DNA of 64,000 bases from Desulfopila aestuarii DSM 18488 (GTDB taxonomy: Bacteria > Desulfobacterota > Desulfobulbia > Desulfobulbales > Desulfocapsaceae): contig CAMBBS010000004.1 in NCBI GenBank assembly GCA_945863875.1, positions 99,125 through 163,124 on the forward strand, in the 5' to 3' direction. Below the pieces are notes generated by a model. It saw nothing but the letters and a program-made list of their open reading frames with translations, was not told the DNA's origin and did no database searches. Position numbers and translations under genes: made by a program. Below are positions 17,698-26,499 of this stretch, piece after piece; position 1 is the first letter of the stretch, and each line of letters starts with the position of its first letter.

Positions 17698-17716
17698 TTT
17701 GCACCTTCCGTGCCAG
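17698..17716 (-). promoter_or_regulatory. Sigma-54 (-24/-12) promoter
   Basis: Minus-strand sequence CTGGCACGGAAGGTGCAAA matches the consensus TGGCACG-N4-TTGCA at 11 of 12 positions, with exact GG-N10-GC spacing. It lies about 70-90 bp before the start of the receiver fusion gene, placing transcription start near 17689. A sigma-54 activator gene is encoded in the same block. Confidence 0.75.
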
Positions 17717-18164
17717 TCGCTCATGAATGAAAAATATCGTGTAAATCAGCAGCCCTAGGCTGAATTCGATTTCAGCGGACGATGTGTATCGTTTCGTATT
17801 GCTGTATCGTTATGTTTCATTATGTAACTTATTGTATTGGGAGGAGCGGCTGTCTGGCAATATTTTCGTATCGGCAAGGACGTGCTGCATGTTTTTTAAA
17901 GAGGATATTGTATCAATAAGTAACTGATGGTGGATCATCAGCGGGGGGGGGGGGAGGTAATCCGGTAAATATCTTGCTCGTGATGGGCAGTTCATATTTC
18001 TGCCGCGGTACGTGGGGGAGGATGAGTTTTGAGTTTACATTGAGATATTTTGGTTATCACCTGTCCGGTATCCCACGGTTCCCTTTATTTTTGCGCATCC
18101 GGGGGGATAAGGCTCTGCTCTGACCCTGCTCTGCAGCACGTGCTTTAGCTGCAGGGTATGCATT
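17717..18164. other. Intergenic region with a 12-G tract
   Basis: About 450 bp without a convincing gene. It holds an uninterrupted run of 12 G at 17943-17954, AT-rich sequence around 17810-17900 that could hold enhancer sites for the sigma-54 promoter, and a CCCTGC...GCAGGG inverted repeat near 18123-18155. A 61-codon open frame here has no ribosome site and reads like chance. Confidence 0.5.
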
Positions 18165-18204
18165 AAAAAAAATCCGGACAGAAAGCAGCGGCCTTCCATC
18201 CGGA
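18165..18204 (-). terminator. Rho-independent terminator of the OmpA-lipoprotein gene
   Basis: On the minus strand TCCGGATGGAAG pairs with CTTTCTGTCCGGA around a 7-nt loop, and eight T follow. It sits 39 bp after the stop of the OmpA-family gene. Confidence 0.8.
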
Positions 18205-18242
18205 AACGTAGCGTTTATAACCGATATGTTTCCTTCCGGTAA

Positions 18243-18890
18243 TCAGGTGGTCACGGGCAGGATGGTAATTTCCACCCGGCGGTTCATGGCAGGGTCGGAG
18301 GAGATAGGCCTGCTTTCTCCGTAACCGATGGCCCTTATTCGTGCGGGGTTGACACCTTGTTGCGTCAAAGCGTTAGAAACTGCTTCGGCCCGGCGCATTG
18401 ACAGCTGCTGGTTGTATTGTTCCGGGCCGGTGGAATCGGTATGGCCGCCAACCTCTATCTGGGTTTGATTGTACTTATTCAGGACATTGGCCATTCTTGA
18501 AACTTCCGAATATCCTCCGGGCAAAAGGACGGCGGAATCATGATTGAAAAATGTCTCTCCTTTAAACGTGGCAACCAGAACGTCTTCGCTCCGGCGAACA
18601 CTGGCCGCGTCCGAGGAGGCCATGACATTTCTGAGATCCTGCTCCTGATTATCCATGTACTTACCAACCTGGTTACCGGCTATTCCACCCAGCGCGGCAC
18701 CAATTCCGGCACCTATGAGTGTCCCTTTTGTGTCCCTGCCGATGACCTGACCCAAAACGGCCCCCAATCCGGCCCCCACTCCTGCTCCTACTGCCGTCCC
18801 CTGTTTCTGGTTTGTGTCGAGGCTGGCGCAGGATGAAAGCGATGCGATGAGGGCGGAACAAACAATAATGTGTGTTAATGTCTTTTTCAT
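18243..18890 (-). CDS. OmpA-family outer-membrane lipoprotein with glycine-zipper domain
   Basis: A 215-residue protein from the ATG at 18890 (GGGAG box). The signal sequence ends in a lipobox LSSC (Cys about 20). Residues about 35-85 are a glycine-zipper region (GAGVGAGLGAVLG, GAGIGAALGG) typical of membrane-associated lipoproteins, and residues about 100-215 are an OmpA peptidoglycan-binding domain with GGHTDSTGPEQYN and RRVEI. It resembles YiaD-type proteins that tether the outer membrane to peptidoglycan. It is a single gene with its own terminator. Confidence 0.9.
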   Translation of the reverse strand: MKKTLTHIIVCSALIASLSSCASLDTNQKQGTAVGAGVGAGLGAVLGQVIGRDTKGTLIGAGIGAALGGIAGNQVGKYMDNQEQDLRNVMASSDAASVRRSEDVLVATFKGETFFNHDSAVLLPGGYSEVSRMANVLNKYNQTQIEVGGHTDSTGPEQYNQQLSMRRAEAVSNALTQQGVNPARIRAIGYGESRPISSDPAMNRRVEITILPVTT

Positions 18891-19246
18891 TGCGACTCCC
18901 TTAAATAATACAGTTGTTGTTGCTGCAGTTGTGCTGCACAAAATTATTCTGTTTTAATTGATTGCTATGATAGTGATAAAGGTCGCACTTGTCCATGGCG
19001 TTTGGAACTATTGCTGAGGAGCAGGCGGCAGTGCCGGCACTGGAAACGTCTCCCTTTACCATACGCTCTTTTCTGATGCCTTCAGGAATGTGCTTGAAAT
19101 ATTAATGAGTTGTCTTATAAATATATGAGGTGTATCCAGCTAAACCGCGAATCAGGATGTAAGGTCCAGCTACCTTTTTCAGACCGTCACTGGGCCGAAT
19201 TGTTCTCGCCGATTTTTACGTAACAAACCGTAGCCAGGTGATTAGC
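18891..19246. other. Divergent intergenic region, nothing specific seen
   Basis: About 356 bp separating the OmpA lipoprotein and AsmA-like genes, which are divergently transcribed; promoters for both must lie here. I see no clear motif, repeat or small gene. Confidence 0.4.
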
Positions 19247-21325
19247 ATGAGCAAACCGGTAAAATACTTTATGATGGCTGTTGTTTTCATCGCTATAGTA
19301 ATCATCGCCGGAGGAGCGGCCATTACAATGCTTGTCGACGTCGGACGCTACAAGTCTACCATCGAGCAACTGGTCACCAAGAAAACCGGTTACCCCCTGA
19401 TCCTTGGCGGCGACATCGGCCTGTCGCTATTCCCCTGGTTTGGTCTCAGTTTCGCCGAGCTGCAGCTGGATAATCCCAACGGATTTACCGGTAAAAATTT
19501 TCTTCGTATACATGGTTTTCAGGCACGGCTCAAGGTGCTGCCGCTGTTGTCACAAAATGTGGAAATTAGCAGCTTTGTCGTCAATCAGCCGGAGATATTT
19601 CTCGAAAAAAATGCAAAAGGTATCTGGAATTGGCAGAAACTGACTGAGTTAACTAACACTCCACCCGCTGCCGCATCCGCAAAGACAATGGCACCTGCTG
19701 CCGGCGAGAGTGTCAAACAAGCTGGAGAGAAGATTCTGGGGCGGGACGGTTTTGCTCTACAGTCACTTGTTGTTGGCGAATTTGCCATAACCGACGGCCG
19801 GATTCATGTCAACGATCTGCAGAACAAGGTGAAACATGAGGTGTCTGATTTCAATCTGCAGCTTGACGACGTTTCCCTCGATACCTCCATCAAAATAACC
19901 CTGTCGAGCCGGCTCGATGGAAAACCATTGAGCCTGAAAGGCTCGGCAGGGCCTGTCGGCGCAGACCCCGGCGCGGGCAGGCTTCAGCTGGATCTGGTCA
20001 TTGAGGCCCTTGAAACCATGACCGTCGAGACCAGCGGCTATCTTGATGACCTCAAAGGACAAAAAAAATATAACCTTGACGTCAATGTGCAGACCTTCAG
20101 CCTTAAAAAGCTGTTTTCCGTTGTCGGTTTGCCTTTTCCTGTGGCAACCGCTGACCCGAAAGTTCTTGACAAGATCAGTCTTCAGACAAGTGTCGCCGGG
20201 GATGTCGGGCAGGTCGCCCTGTCGGATGTGAAAATTATCCTCGACGACTCGACCATTACTCTCGAGCTGACCGGCAAAGATTTTTCCCGCCCTGCCCTCG
20301 CCATTAACCTGGCCGTTGACGCCATTGATCTCGATCGCTATCTTCCACCTGCAGCACCGCAAAACAAACGGTCTTCCGGGCCGGAGCAATCCGGACCGGA
20401 GGTACAACCGACCGCCACTGTTTCATCGTCAGCAAAGAAAGCGCCGGTGAATTACGAACCCTTAAGGAAAATGGTGCTGCAGGCGACGGCGAAGCTTGGA
20501 AAAGTGCACGTACACGGCGGCACGGTGAACAACCTTGCGGTCGACCTTGCCGGAAAGAATGGCCTTTTTACGCTCAATTCTCTGGGTATGGAGCTCTACG
20601 GAGGGAGCATCAACGCCACCGGGAAGGTCGATGTGCAAAAAAACATCCCGGTCACAGCCCTTAGCCTTACAGTGCAAAATGTTCAGGCAGGCCCCCTGCT
20701 CAAGGATTTTGCGCAAAAAGAGATCATCGAGGGCATGCTGATGGCGGAGGTTGCCGTCAATATGCAGGGGGATACTGCGCAGAGTATCAAAGAGTCCTTG
20801 AACGGCAAAGGAGATCTGCTCTTTTTGGATGGTGCTCTGCTCGGCTTGGACCTGGCCCAGATGGCCCGAACCATCAAGTCCGGCTTTACCCTGCAGCAGC
20901 AGGGGGAAAAGCCGAAAACCGATTTCGCCGAACTGCACGCCCCGTTCACCATAACCAACGGGCTGGTCAATACCCCGGAAACGACTCTGCGCTCACCTTT
21001 TATTCGGGTATCCGCAGCGGGCGGCGCCGATCTGGTCAGCGAGTCGCTGGACATGAAGGTCAAGCCGACACTGGTTGGTACGATTAAAGGACAGGGCGAC
21101 GGGGAGGAACGACAGGGAGTGACGGTGCCGATCCTCGTCGGGGGAACTTTCAAGGCACCGAAATTCAGGCCCGATATCGAATCTCTGGCCAAGGAGCGGA
21201 TGCCGAGCAGTCAGGAACTCAGTGAAATCATCAAGACGGGCAAGGTTCCGGCCGAGACGAAAGAAAAATTCAAGGAAGATGTAGAGCAGGCCAAGGGGCT
21301 GCTGAAGGGGTTGTTTGGTAAATAA
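19247..21325 (+). CDS. AsmA family protein
   Basis: A 692-residue protein from the ATG at 19247 (AGGTG box); a GTG at 19238 is possible. One N-terminal TM helix (about residues 8-30) precedes a long periplasmic part. The first 120 residues (DVGRYKSTIEQLVTKKTGYP, LSLFPWFGLSFAELQLDNP) match the AsmA N-terminal domain, and the end (about 480-640) matches AsmA_2 (ALLGLDLAQMARTI). AsmA-like proteins are elongated bridges implicated in lipid transport to or outer-membrane protein assembly at the outer membrane. An Ala/Pro/Ser-rich linker at about 370-395 separates the halves. It is followed 125 bp later by proB, with no obvious functional tie. Confidence 0.88.
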   Translation: MSKPVKYFMMAVVFIAIVIIAGGAAITMLVDVGRYKSTIEQLVTKKTGYPLILGGDIGLSLFPWFGLSFAELQLDNPNGFTGKNFLRIHGFQARLKVLPLLSQNVEISSFVVNQPEIFLEKNAKGIWNWQKLTELTNTPPAAASAKTMAPAAGESVKQAGEKILGRDGFALQSLVVGEFAITDGRIHVNDLQNKVKHEVSDFNLQLDDVSLDTSIKITLSSRLDGKPLSLKGSAGPVGADPGAGRLQLDLVIEALETMTVETSGYLDDLKGQKKYNLDVNVQTFSLKKLFSVVGLPFPVATADPKVLDKISLQTSVAGDVGQVALSDVKIILDDSTITLELTGKDFSRPALAINLAVDAIDLDRYLPPAAPQNKRSSGPEQSGPEVQPTATVSSSAKKAPVNYEPLRKMVLQATAKLGKVHVHGGTVNNLAVDLAGKNGLFTLNSLGMELYGGSINATGKVDVQKNIPVTALSLTVQNVQAGPLLKDFAQKEIIEGMLMAEVAVNMQGDTAQSIKESLNGKGDLLFLDGALLGLDLAQMARTIKSGFTLQQQGEKPKTDFAELHAPFTITNGLVNTPETTLRSPFIRVSAAGGADLVSESLDMKVKPTLVGTIKGQGDGEERQGVTVPILVGGTFKAPKFRPDIESLAKERMPSSQELSEIIKTGKVPAETKEKFKEDVEQAKGLLKGLFGK

Positions 21326-21450
21326 AAAGTGAAAATGATAAAGATGATTGCAATTGCTGCACGTTCCCTGGATAATCATCTGGTTGCAGGATTCCGGCCG
21401 CTACTTCTCACAAACAGCAGTTATAAGATAATTTCAATCAGAGACAAAAT

Positions 21451-22575
21451 ATGCCACAGCAACGGTTGATAACAGCCAGACGGATAGTTGTAAAATTAGG
21501 CAGCAATGTCATTACAGCCAGGAACGGCTTGAATCTGGATGTGATCGAGGCCATATCCAATCAGATCAGTACGCTCATGGACAAAGGGATCGAGGTAATC
21601 CTCGTGTCATCCGGGGCCATGGCTGCCGGGATGCGTAAAATGGGCATGGACCGTCGTCCGGACGAGATACCGAAACGCCAGGCAATCTCCGCTATCGGCC
21701 AGAGCGGTGTGATGCACGCATACGAGAAAAGTTTTGCGGTGCATGATAAAAAAATTGCCCAGATTCTATTGACCGGAGATGACTTAACCAACAGGAAACG
21801 ATATCTGAATGCGAGAAATACCCTGCACACCCTCATGGAATGGAAAATCGTGCCCATTATCAACGAGAACGATACCATCATGGTTGAAGAGATAAAATTG
21901 GGCGATAACGACAATCTTGCCGCCATGATCTCCTTGCTGATGGATGCGGATTTCTTGTTCATCTTAACCGATATCGATGGGCTGTATGATAAAGACCCAC
22001 GGCAATTTACCGACGCCTGCCTGGTTCCAAAGGTTGAAAAAATTAAGAAAGAAATTGAAGAGTCTGCCAGTCATATGCCCGGTACCTTGGGCACAGGAGG
22101 CATGCTCAGTAAAATCCAGGCCGCTCAGAAAGTGACCTCAGCGGGAATTCCTATGATAGTTGCCCGGGGGAGTATGGATAATGTGCTGCTGCGACTGTTT
22201 GCCGGTGAAGAGCTGGGAACCTATTTTGTGCCGAAAGAAGGCAAAATGGCCAGCAGAAAATGCTGGATTGCGCACACCTTAGCCCCTAAAGGGAGCATCG
22301 TTATTGACGAAGGGGCGGTCCGTGCCGTCAAGCAGAATGGAAAAAGCCTGCTGCCCATAGGCATTGTCGCCGTTGAAGGAAATTTTGACGAAGGCGCCGC
22401 CGTTGCTTTCAAGACATCTGACAATAAGGTCATCGGGGTCGGTCTGACCAACTACAGCTCTGCGGATATCAATTTGATAAAAGGATTGAAAACGTCACAA
22501 ATCAAGGCCTGTCTCGGCGGCAAGCACTACGATGAAATCATCCATCGAGACAATCTTGTGTTGAAAGATTTCTGA
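21451..22575 (+). CDS. proB: Glutamate 5-kinase
   Basis: A 374-residue protein with the amino-acid kinase fold (residues about 10-260: VVKLGSNVI, LVSSGAMAAGMR, IINENDTIMVEE, LTDIDGLYDKDPR, GTGGMLSKIQAA) and a C-terminal PUA domain (about 280-370). This is the full length of ProB with PUA. It phosphorylates glutamate to glutamyl 5-phosphate, the first step of proline synthesis, and PUA-containing forms are usually proline feedback-inhibited. proA is not adjacent. A strong intrinsic terminator follows the stop, so it ends its transcript. The ribosome site is weak. Confidence 0.97.
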   Translation: MPQQRLITARRIVVKLGSNVITARNGLNLDVIEAISNQISTLMDKGIEVILVSSGAMAAGMRKMGMDRRPDEIPKRQAISAIGQSGVMHAYEKSFAVHDKKIAQILLTGDDLTNRKRYLNARNTLHTLMEWKIVPIINENDTIMVEEIKLGDNDNLAAMISLLMDADFLFILTDIDGLYDKDPRQFTDACLVPKVEKIKKEIEESASHMPGTLGTGGMLSKIQAAQKVTSAGIPMIVARGSMDNVLLRLFAGEELGTYFVPKEGKMASRKCWIAHTLAPKGSIVIDEGAVRAVKQNGKSLLPIGIVAVEGNFDEGAAVAFKTSDNKVIGVGLTNYSSADINLIKGLKTSQIKACLGGKHYDEIIHRDNLVLKDF

Positions 22576-22603
22576 CAGCTGGGCCTCTGTCAGGTATCTT
22601 TTT
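22572..22603 (+). terminator. Rho-independent terminator of proB
   Basis: CTGACAG and CTGTCAG form a perfect 7-bp stem with an 8-nt loop, followed by GTATCTTTTT. The stem begins within the proB stop codon region (stop at 22573-22575). Confidence 0.8.
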
Positions 22604-22658
22604 AATTATTGCTTTGAGCGGTGCGTAATGTTACTGCCCTGTTATTGCCGGTGGATAT

Positions 22659-23051
22659 TTACTTGACGGCAATGACAGGACATTGTGCATCGAGGATTAC
22701 TTTTTGCGCAGTTGAGCCAAAGAGGAGTTTTCCAACCCTGGATCTTCTTTTCACACCTATTACAACCGCATCAATGCCGTTTTCTTCAATAAATTGCACA
22801 AGGTCCTCCCCGGCAGCCAATCCTCTGACAAGAAGCTTCGTCGTACAAGGGATCCGATCTTTTTCAAAAACCGATCGGGCGCTTGCCAAATTTTCTTCAG
22901 CTTTTAAAAAGACCTCTTTCGGCACTTCAGGGCCTCCCGTCATAGAGGTCACGACAAAAACTTCCGCGACGAATGCCTTGGCCTGTTGCAACGCAACCTG
23001 CAATGCTTCCTTGGCGACATTTGATCCGTCATAACCAACAAGTATCTTCAT
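22659..23051 (-). CDS. Universal stress protein (UspA family)
   Basis: A 130-residue single Usp domain. It starts MKILVGYDGS and holds the ATP-binding motif G-x2-G-x9-G-S as GVKRRSRVGKLLFGSTA near residues 98-114, then ends CPVIAVK. It is therefore of the ATP-binding (UspFG-type) class. A GGGAGAG box precedes the ATG. It stands alone between proB (convergent) and the MoaD-like gene, with no clear partner. Confidence 0.93.
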   Translation of the reverse strand: MKILVGYDGSNVAKEALQVALQQAKAFVAEVFVVTSMTGGPEVPKEVFLKAEENLASARSVFEKDRIPCTTKLLVRGLAAGEDLVQFIEENGIDAVVIGVKRRSRVGKLLFGSTAQKVILDAQCPVIAVK

Positions 23052-23288
23052 TATAGACTCTCCCGTGGTAACCGCGCTATCTCAATAAAATATAAATTCA
23101 AGTTGTTGCGCATGTATCTTGTCATGGTCTGGATTCTTTTATGCATTATTTACTAAAATAATACGTTCAGCACCAGTGAATTGAGCGGGTAGTGCCTGAT
23201 GCTTTCTCGAATAGCTGTCAAGCTCAATAAAAATCCAGAAGTGTTACGAACAATAAGACGCGTTGGTGGTTGAGGGTAAAGGGAGATC

Positions 23289-23543
23289 TTATCCGCCACC
23301 GATGGCGGGGAGGAGGAGAAGCCTTCGTGTATTGTCCAGTGCGGTGTCAAAGCTGATAAATTTGCCGTCGGCAAAAGCCATCTGCACCAGTTCCGCATTG
23401 ATGCCCAGGCGTCGAATAACATCGAGAACCGTATCCCCGGAGGTGATGGTGAGCATCCCCTGAGGTGGTTCGTATTTGCCGAGGGCGGCCATCAATTGAA
23501 TGTGTATCGTCTGCTGTGAGGTTCCGTATATTTCCATCTGCAT
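23289..23543 (-). CDS. MoaD/ThiS-like sulfur-carrier protein
   Basis: An 84-residue protein with a ubiquitin-like beta-grasp pattern: strand MQMEIYGTSQ, helix VLDVIRRLGI, strand ELVQMAFADGKFI, and a C-terminus ending LLLLPAIGGG. The terminal GG is the hallmark of MoaD/ThiS carriers, where it becomes a thiocarboxylate. It lies 82 bp downstream of proV on the same strand. The window also encodes a tungsto- or molybdo-pterin AOR at 39 kb, and dedicated MoaD-like carriers are often linked to AORs, so it may supply pterin cofactor sulfur for that enzyme. No MoeB-like activator is nearby. The ribosome site is weak. Confidence 0.8.
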   Translation of the reverse strand: MQMEIYGTSQQTIHIQLMAALGKYEPPQGMLTITSGDTVLDVIRRLGINAELVQMAFADGKFISFDTALDNTRRLLLLPAIGGG

Positions 23544-23625
23544 TTTGGAGCAATATCGTATTTTCCAAAGGTTCAGGCGGAGCCGCTGTGGGTTTTTTAT
23601 GTTTTGCCAAACGAAAAGAGCGGAA

Positions 23626-24444
23626 TCAAGCGGCTACACGTTTTTCCACGAACCGTTTGACATAGTCGTTTGCCGGACGTTGCAGGATATCTTCCGGCGT
23701 GCCGACCTGAACCAGGGAACCGTCCCAGAGGATAGCTATCTGGTTGCCGATACGCAGCGCCTCGTCCAGATCGTGGGTAATGAAAACGATGGTTTTGTGC
23801 AGGCGTTCTTCCAGGTCCAGTAACTGTTCCTGCATTTCGCCACGAATGAGTGGGTCGAGGGCACTGAAGGCTTCATCCATAAGAATGATATCAGTATCGG
23901 CGGTAAGAGCACGAGCGAGGCCGACCCGCTGGCGCATACCGCCGGACAGCTGATCCGGATAATATTTGGCATAGTCCGTCAGACCGACAAGTTTCAGCGA
24001 CTCCATGGCACGCTGCCGCGCTGTGGATTTTTTTTCTCCACGGGTCAGCAGGGCAAAGGCCGAATTGTCGAGAACCGTCCAGTGCGGAAGCAGGCCGAAA
24101 CTTTGGAACACCATGCTGATTTTGTGGCGTCTCAGGTCTCGCAGCTCGGTCTCGTTAAAAGCGAGGATGTTTTTATCGTCGATCAGGATTTCCCCACGAG
24201 TTGGATCAATCAACCTGTTGATATGGCGGACCAGAGTTGATTTTCCTGATCCGGACAACCCCATGATAACAAAGATCTTTCCTTCCGGAATTTCCAGAGA
24301 AATATTATTTAATCCAACGTTGCAGCCGGTCTGGGCGAGTATTTCCGCCTTGCTTTTCTCTTGTTTGAGCAGGTCGAGAGCGGCGGCGGTATGTATCCCG
24401 AAGATTTTGTAGATGTTACGGACCGAAATATTCGAAGTGCTCAT
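23626..24444 (-). CDS. proV: Glycine betaine/proline-type ABC transporter, ATP-binding protein
   Basis: A 272-residue ATPase with Walker A GLSGSGKST, signature LSGGMRQRVGLARAL, Walker B IILMDEAFSALDP and the H-loop TH. The N-terminal extension (IFG, KAEILAQTGCNVGLNNIS) is the one typical of ProV/OpuAA. The length is short because the C-terminal tandem CBS domains that act as the ionic-strength osmosensor in classical ProV/OpuAA (about 400 residues) are missing. This makes a nutrient-uptake role more likely than osmoregulation. It starts at the 1-nt overlap with the permease stop (TAATG). The gene symbol follows the closest family; the true ligand may be another betaine. Confidence 0.92.
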   Translation of the reverse strand: MSTSNISVRNIYKIFGIHTAAALDLLKQEKSKAEILAQTGCNVGLNNISLEIPEGKIFVIMGLSGSGKSTLVRHINRLIDPTRGEILIDDKNILAFNETELRDLRRHKISMVFQSFGLLPHWTVLDNSAFALLTRGEKKSTARQRAMESLKLVGLTDYAKYYPDQLSGGMRQRVGLARALTADTDIILMDEAFSALDPLIRGEMQEQLLDLEERLHKTIVFITHDLDEALRIGNQIAILWDGSLVQVGTPEDILQRPANDYVKRFVEKRVAA

Positions 24445-25322
24445 TAGGCCTGGCTCCCCTGGTTGATTTGCGCCCGTTGCCGTCGATTCATGCCATAGGC
24501 CTGAGTGACTCGGTCGATTAAGATTGCCAGGATGACGACGGCAATTCCGGCATGTGCTCCCTTGCCGAAGTCGAGATTGGTGAGGCCGTGGAGAATGTCC
24601 TCACCCAGTCCACGGGCTCCGATCATTGATGCCACGACAACCATTGCCAATGCCAACATTGTCGTCTGGTTGATACCGGCCATAATGCTTGGCCGAGCGA
24701 GCGGAAGCTGTACCCATATCAGTAATTGCCAGCGGGTGGTGCCGAATGACCATGCGGCTTCCCGCGCTTCTTCGTCAACCTGGTTTATTCCCAACTCCGT
24801 CAAACGAATCAGCGGTGGCAAGGCATAAATGACGGTGGCCATCACTGCCGGAACCTTGCCGATACTGAACAGCATGACGGCAGGGAGCATGTAGACGAAC
24901 ATCGGGAAGGTCTGCATCACATCGAGTACCGGTAGGAGGAGCCGCGACAGCCATTTGGTGCGAGCCATGAGAATACCGATCGGTACGCCGATAACGAGAC
25001 AGATGATGATTGACACCAGCATGATATTAAGTGTCTGTATGGTTTTTTCCCACAGGCCCAGGCAGCCGATGAAATAAAGGGCAAAAACAAAGGTGACGCT
25101 GAGCCCAGGGCGACGCAGAGCGTGATAACTGGTCAAGCCGACAAGAATGAGGATGATCCAGGGGGGAATTGATTGCAGGAAATGTTCGAGTGGCACAAGC
25201 AAATACTGCAGCATAATTTCAGAAACCCGATGCAGCTGATCACCATAATTGGTGACGATGGAATCGATGCCGAGATTCAGTTCATTAGCAAAGCTGATTG
25301 GAATAAAGAACTCAGACGCCAT
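24444..25322 (-). CDS. proW: Glycine betaine-type ABC transporter, permease
   Basis: A 292-residue permease from the ATG at 25322 (GGAG box). It has about six or seven hydrophobic segments and the cytoplasmic EAA-type coupling loop EAAWSFGTTRWQLLIWVQLPLA. A short periplasmic N-terminus precedes the first helix, as in ProW. It forms the translocation channel with ProV and receives ligand from the binding protein encoded just upstream. A strong hairpin separates it from that gene. Confidence 0.93.
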   Translation of the reverse strand: MASEFFIPISFANELNLGIDSIVTNYGDQLHRVSEIMLQYLLVPLEHFLQSIPPWIILILVGLTSYHALRRPGLSVTFVFALYFIGCLGLWEKTIQTLNIMLVSIIICLVIGVPIGILMARTKWLSRLLLPVLDVMQTFPMFVYMLPAVMLFSIGKVPAVMATVIYALPPLIRLTELGINQVDEEAREAAWSFGTTRWQLLIWVQLPLARPSIMAGINQTTMLALAMVVVASMIGARGLGEDILHGLTNLDFGKGAHAGIAVVILAILIDRVTQAYGMNRRQRAQINQGSQA

Positions 25323-25414
25323 GTATTTCTCCAGCTGGAGAGCACAATGCACAATGGTTCAGGTTGAGCAAAGTGCCCTCGCATTGTTCTTTCGTAAACA
25401 ATGCAGTTATTCTG

Positions 25415-25447
25415 GCCAGTCTGTTTGTATCAGTCAAACAGACTGGC
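25415..25447. promoter_or_regulatory. 13-bp perfect hairpin between binding-protein and permease genes
   Basis: GCCAGTCTGTTTG and CAAACAGACTGGC form a perfect 13-bp inverted repeat around a 7-nt loop, located between the stop of the binding-protein gene (25471) and the permease start (25322). No T-tract follows on the minus strand, so it is likely an mRNA-stabilising element that allows excess binding protein over permease, as known for other ABC operons, rather than a full terminator. Confidence 0.7.
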
Positions 25448-25470
25448 AGGGACAATACCAATAAACACTG

Positions 25471-26499
25471 TTACAGCTTTGCTTCCACTTTGGCGGCGAT
25501 GTCGGCCGGCAGCCATTGTTGCCATAAAGCTTTGTTTTTGGCCATAAATTCGCTAGCCGCAACCGAGCCGCCGATCTTACGTTCGCCCATTTCCGTGATG
25601 GTTTTGTTGACGATCTCCCCAGGTATCGAATATTTTTTAAAAAATTCGACGAGTTCAGGAGCCTCTTTGATCAAAGGAGTGGACATGCCGACATAGAGTT
25701 TAAAAGAGGGGGTTGCGGTGCCGCAGACATCGTCGGTTGTGGTGTTCTGCACGGTCTTCCAGCATTTTTCGGTAAAAGCCGGCTCTTCAAGTTGGATGAA
25801 ATTGTATTTGCCCATCAGGCCGGCCGGAGACCAGTAATAAAAAAGTACCGGTTTTCCGCGTTTGTAGGCCGACGAGATCGTGGCGTCAAGAGCACCACCG
25901 GTACCTGGACGGAAATTGGTGTAATTTTCCGCCATCTTATACGCTTTAAATTTCTGGTTGTTGATTCGCTCGCAGTCCCAGCCTGTGGGGCAGTTCAGGA
26001 AACGGCCCTTGCTCGGATCTTCGTCGTCTTTGAACAGTTCCTTGTACTTTGGCAGGTCGGCAACTGATTTCAAGTCTGGAGCCATTGGCTTGATGCCTCT
26101 TGCTTCATCACCTTTCACCACATAATCCGGCACGAACCAGCCTTCGACGGTACCGCCCTGTAATATATTGCCGATCAGATCAATTTTTCCAGTCTCTCTG
26201 CCTTTTTTTATCACATCGGTACGATCCCATTGTTCCATCCAGATCTGGAGATCGTTGGAAACAAGTGCCGACTCGGTCACGGCAGTGCTGCCGGTGATGG
26301 TTTCCGTTTTACAGTCATAACCCTTTTCGAGAATGACGCGGGCTATTTCGGTAAAGAACTGAGCACTTTCCCAAGTTACCTCGGCGAATTTAATGGGTTT
26401 TCCCGAGGCACACCATTGAGGGGCCGCCTGTGCAGTCATCGAACCCAGAGACATGGCGATGGCCAGGCCGGACATGAATACCTTTTGTTTCAATTTCAT
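25471..26499 (-). CDS. proX: Glycine betaine-type ABC transporter, periplasmic binding protein
   Basis: A 342-residue protein with a signal peptide (MKLKQKVFMSGLAIAMSL, cleavage near AQAAP at about 25) and an OpuAC-type ligand-binding domain. Trp/Tyr/Phe residues such as FAEVTWESAQFF, MEQWDRTD and FYYWSPAGLMGKYN probably form the aromatic box for a quaternary ammonium head group. It is encoded first in the operon and has a good AGGAG site. Proteins with this Cys-containing, long form often bind choline, carnitine or dimethylated compounds; specificity is unresolved. Context with the MttB-family gene supports a quaternary amine ligand. Confidence 0.92.
   Translation of the reverse strand: MKLKQKVFMSGLAIAMSLGSMTAQAAPQWCASGKPIKFAEVTWESAQFFTEIARVILEKGYDCKTETITGSTAVTESALVSNDLQIWMEQWDRTDVIKKGRETGKIDLIGNILQGGTVEGWFVPDYVVKGDEARGIKPMAPDLKSVADLPKYKELFKDDEDPSKGRFLNCPTGWDCERINNQKFKAYKMAENYTNFRPGTGGALDATISSAYKRGKPVLFYYWSPAGLMGKYNFIQLEEPAFTEKCWKTVQNTTTDDVCGTATPSFKLYVGMSTPLIKEAPELVEFFKKYSIPGEIVNKTITEMGERKIGGSVAASEFMAKNKALWQQWLPADIAAKVEAKL

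Noticed and set aside
17810..17995. A 61-codon minus-strand frame over the G-tract
   Set aside because: Pro-rich translation arises from the G12 run; no ribosome site.
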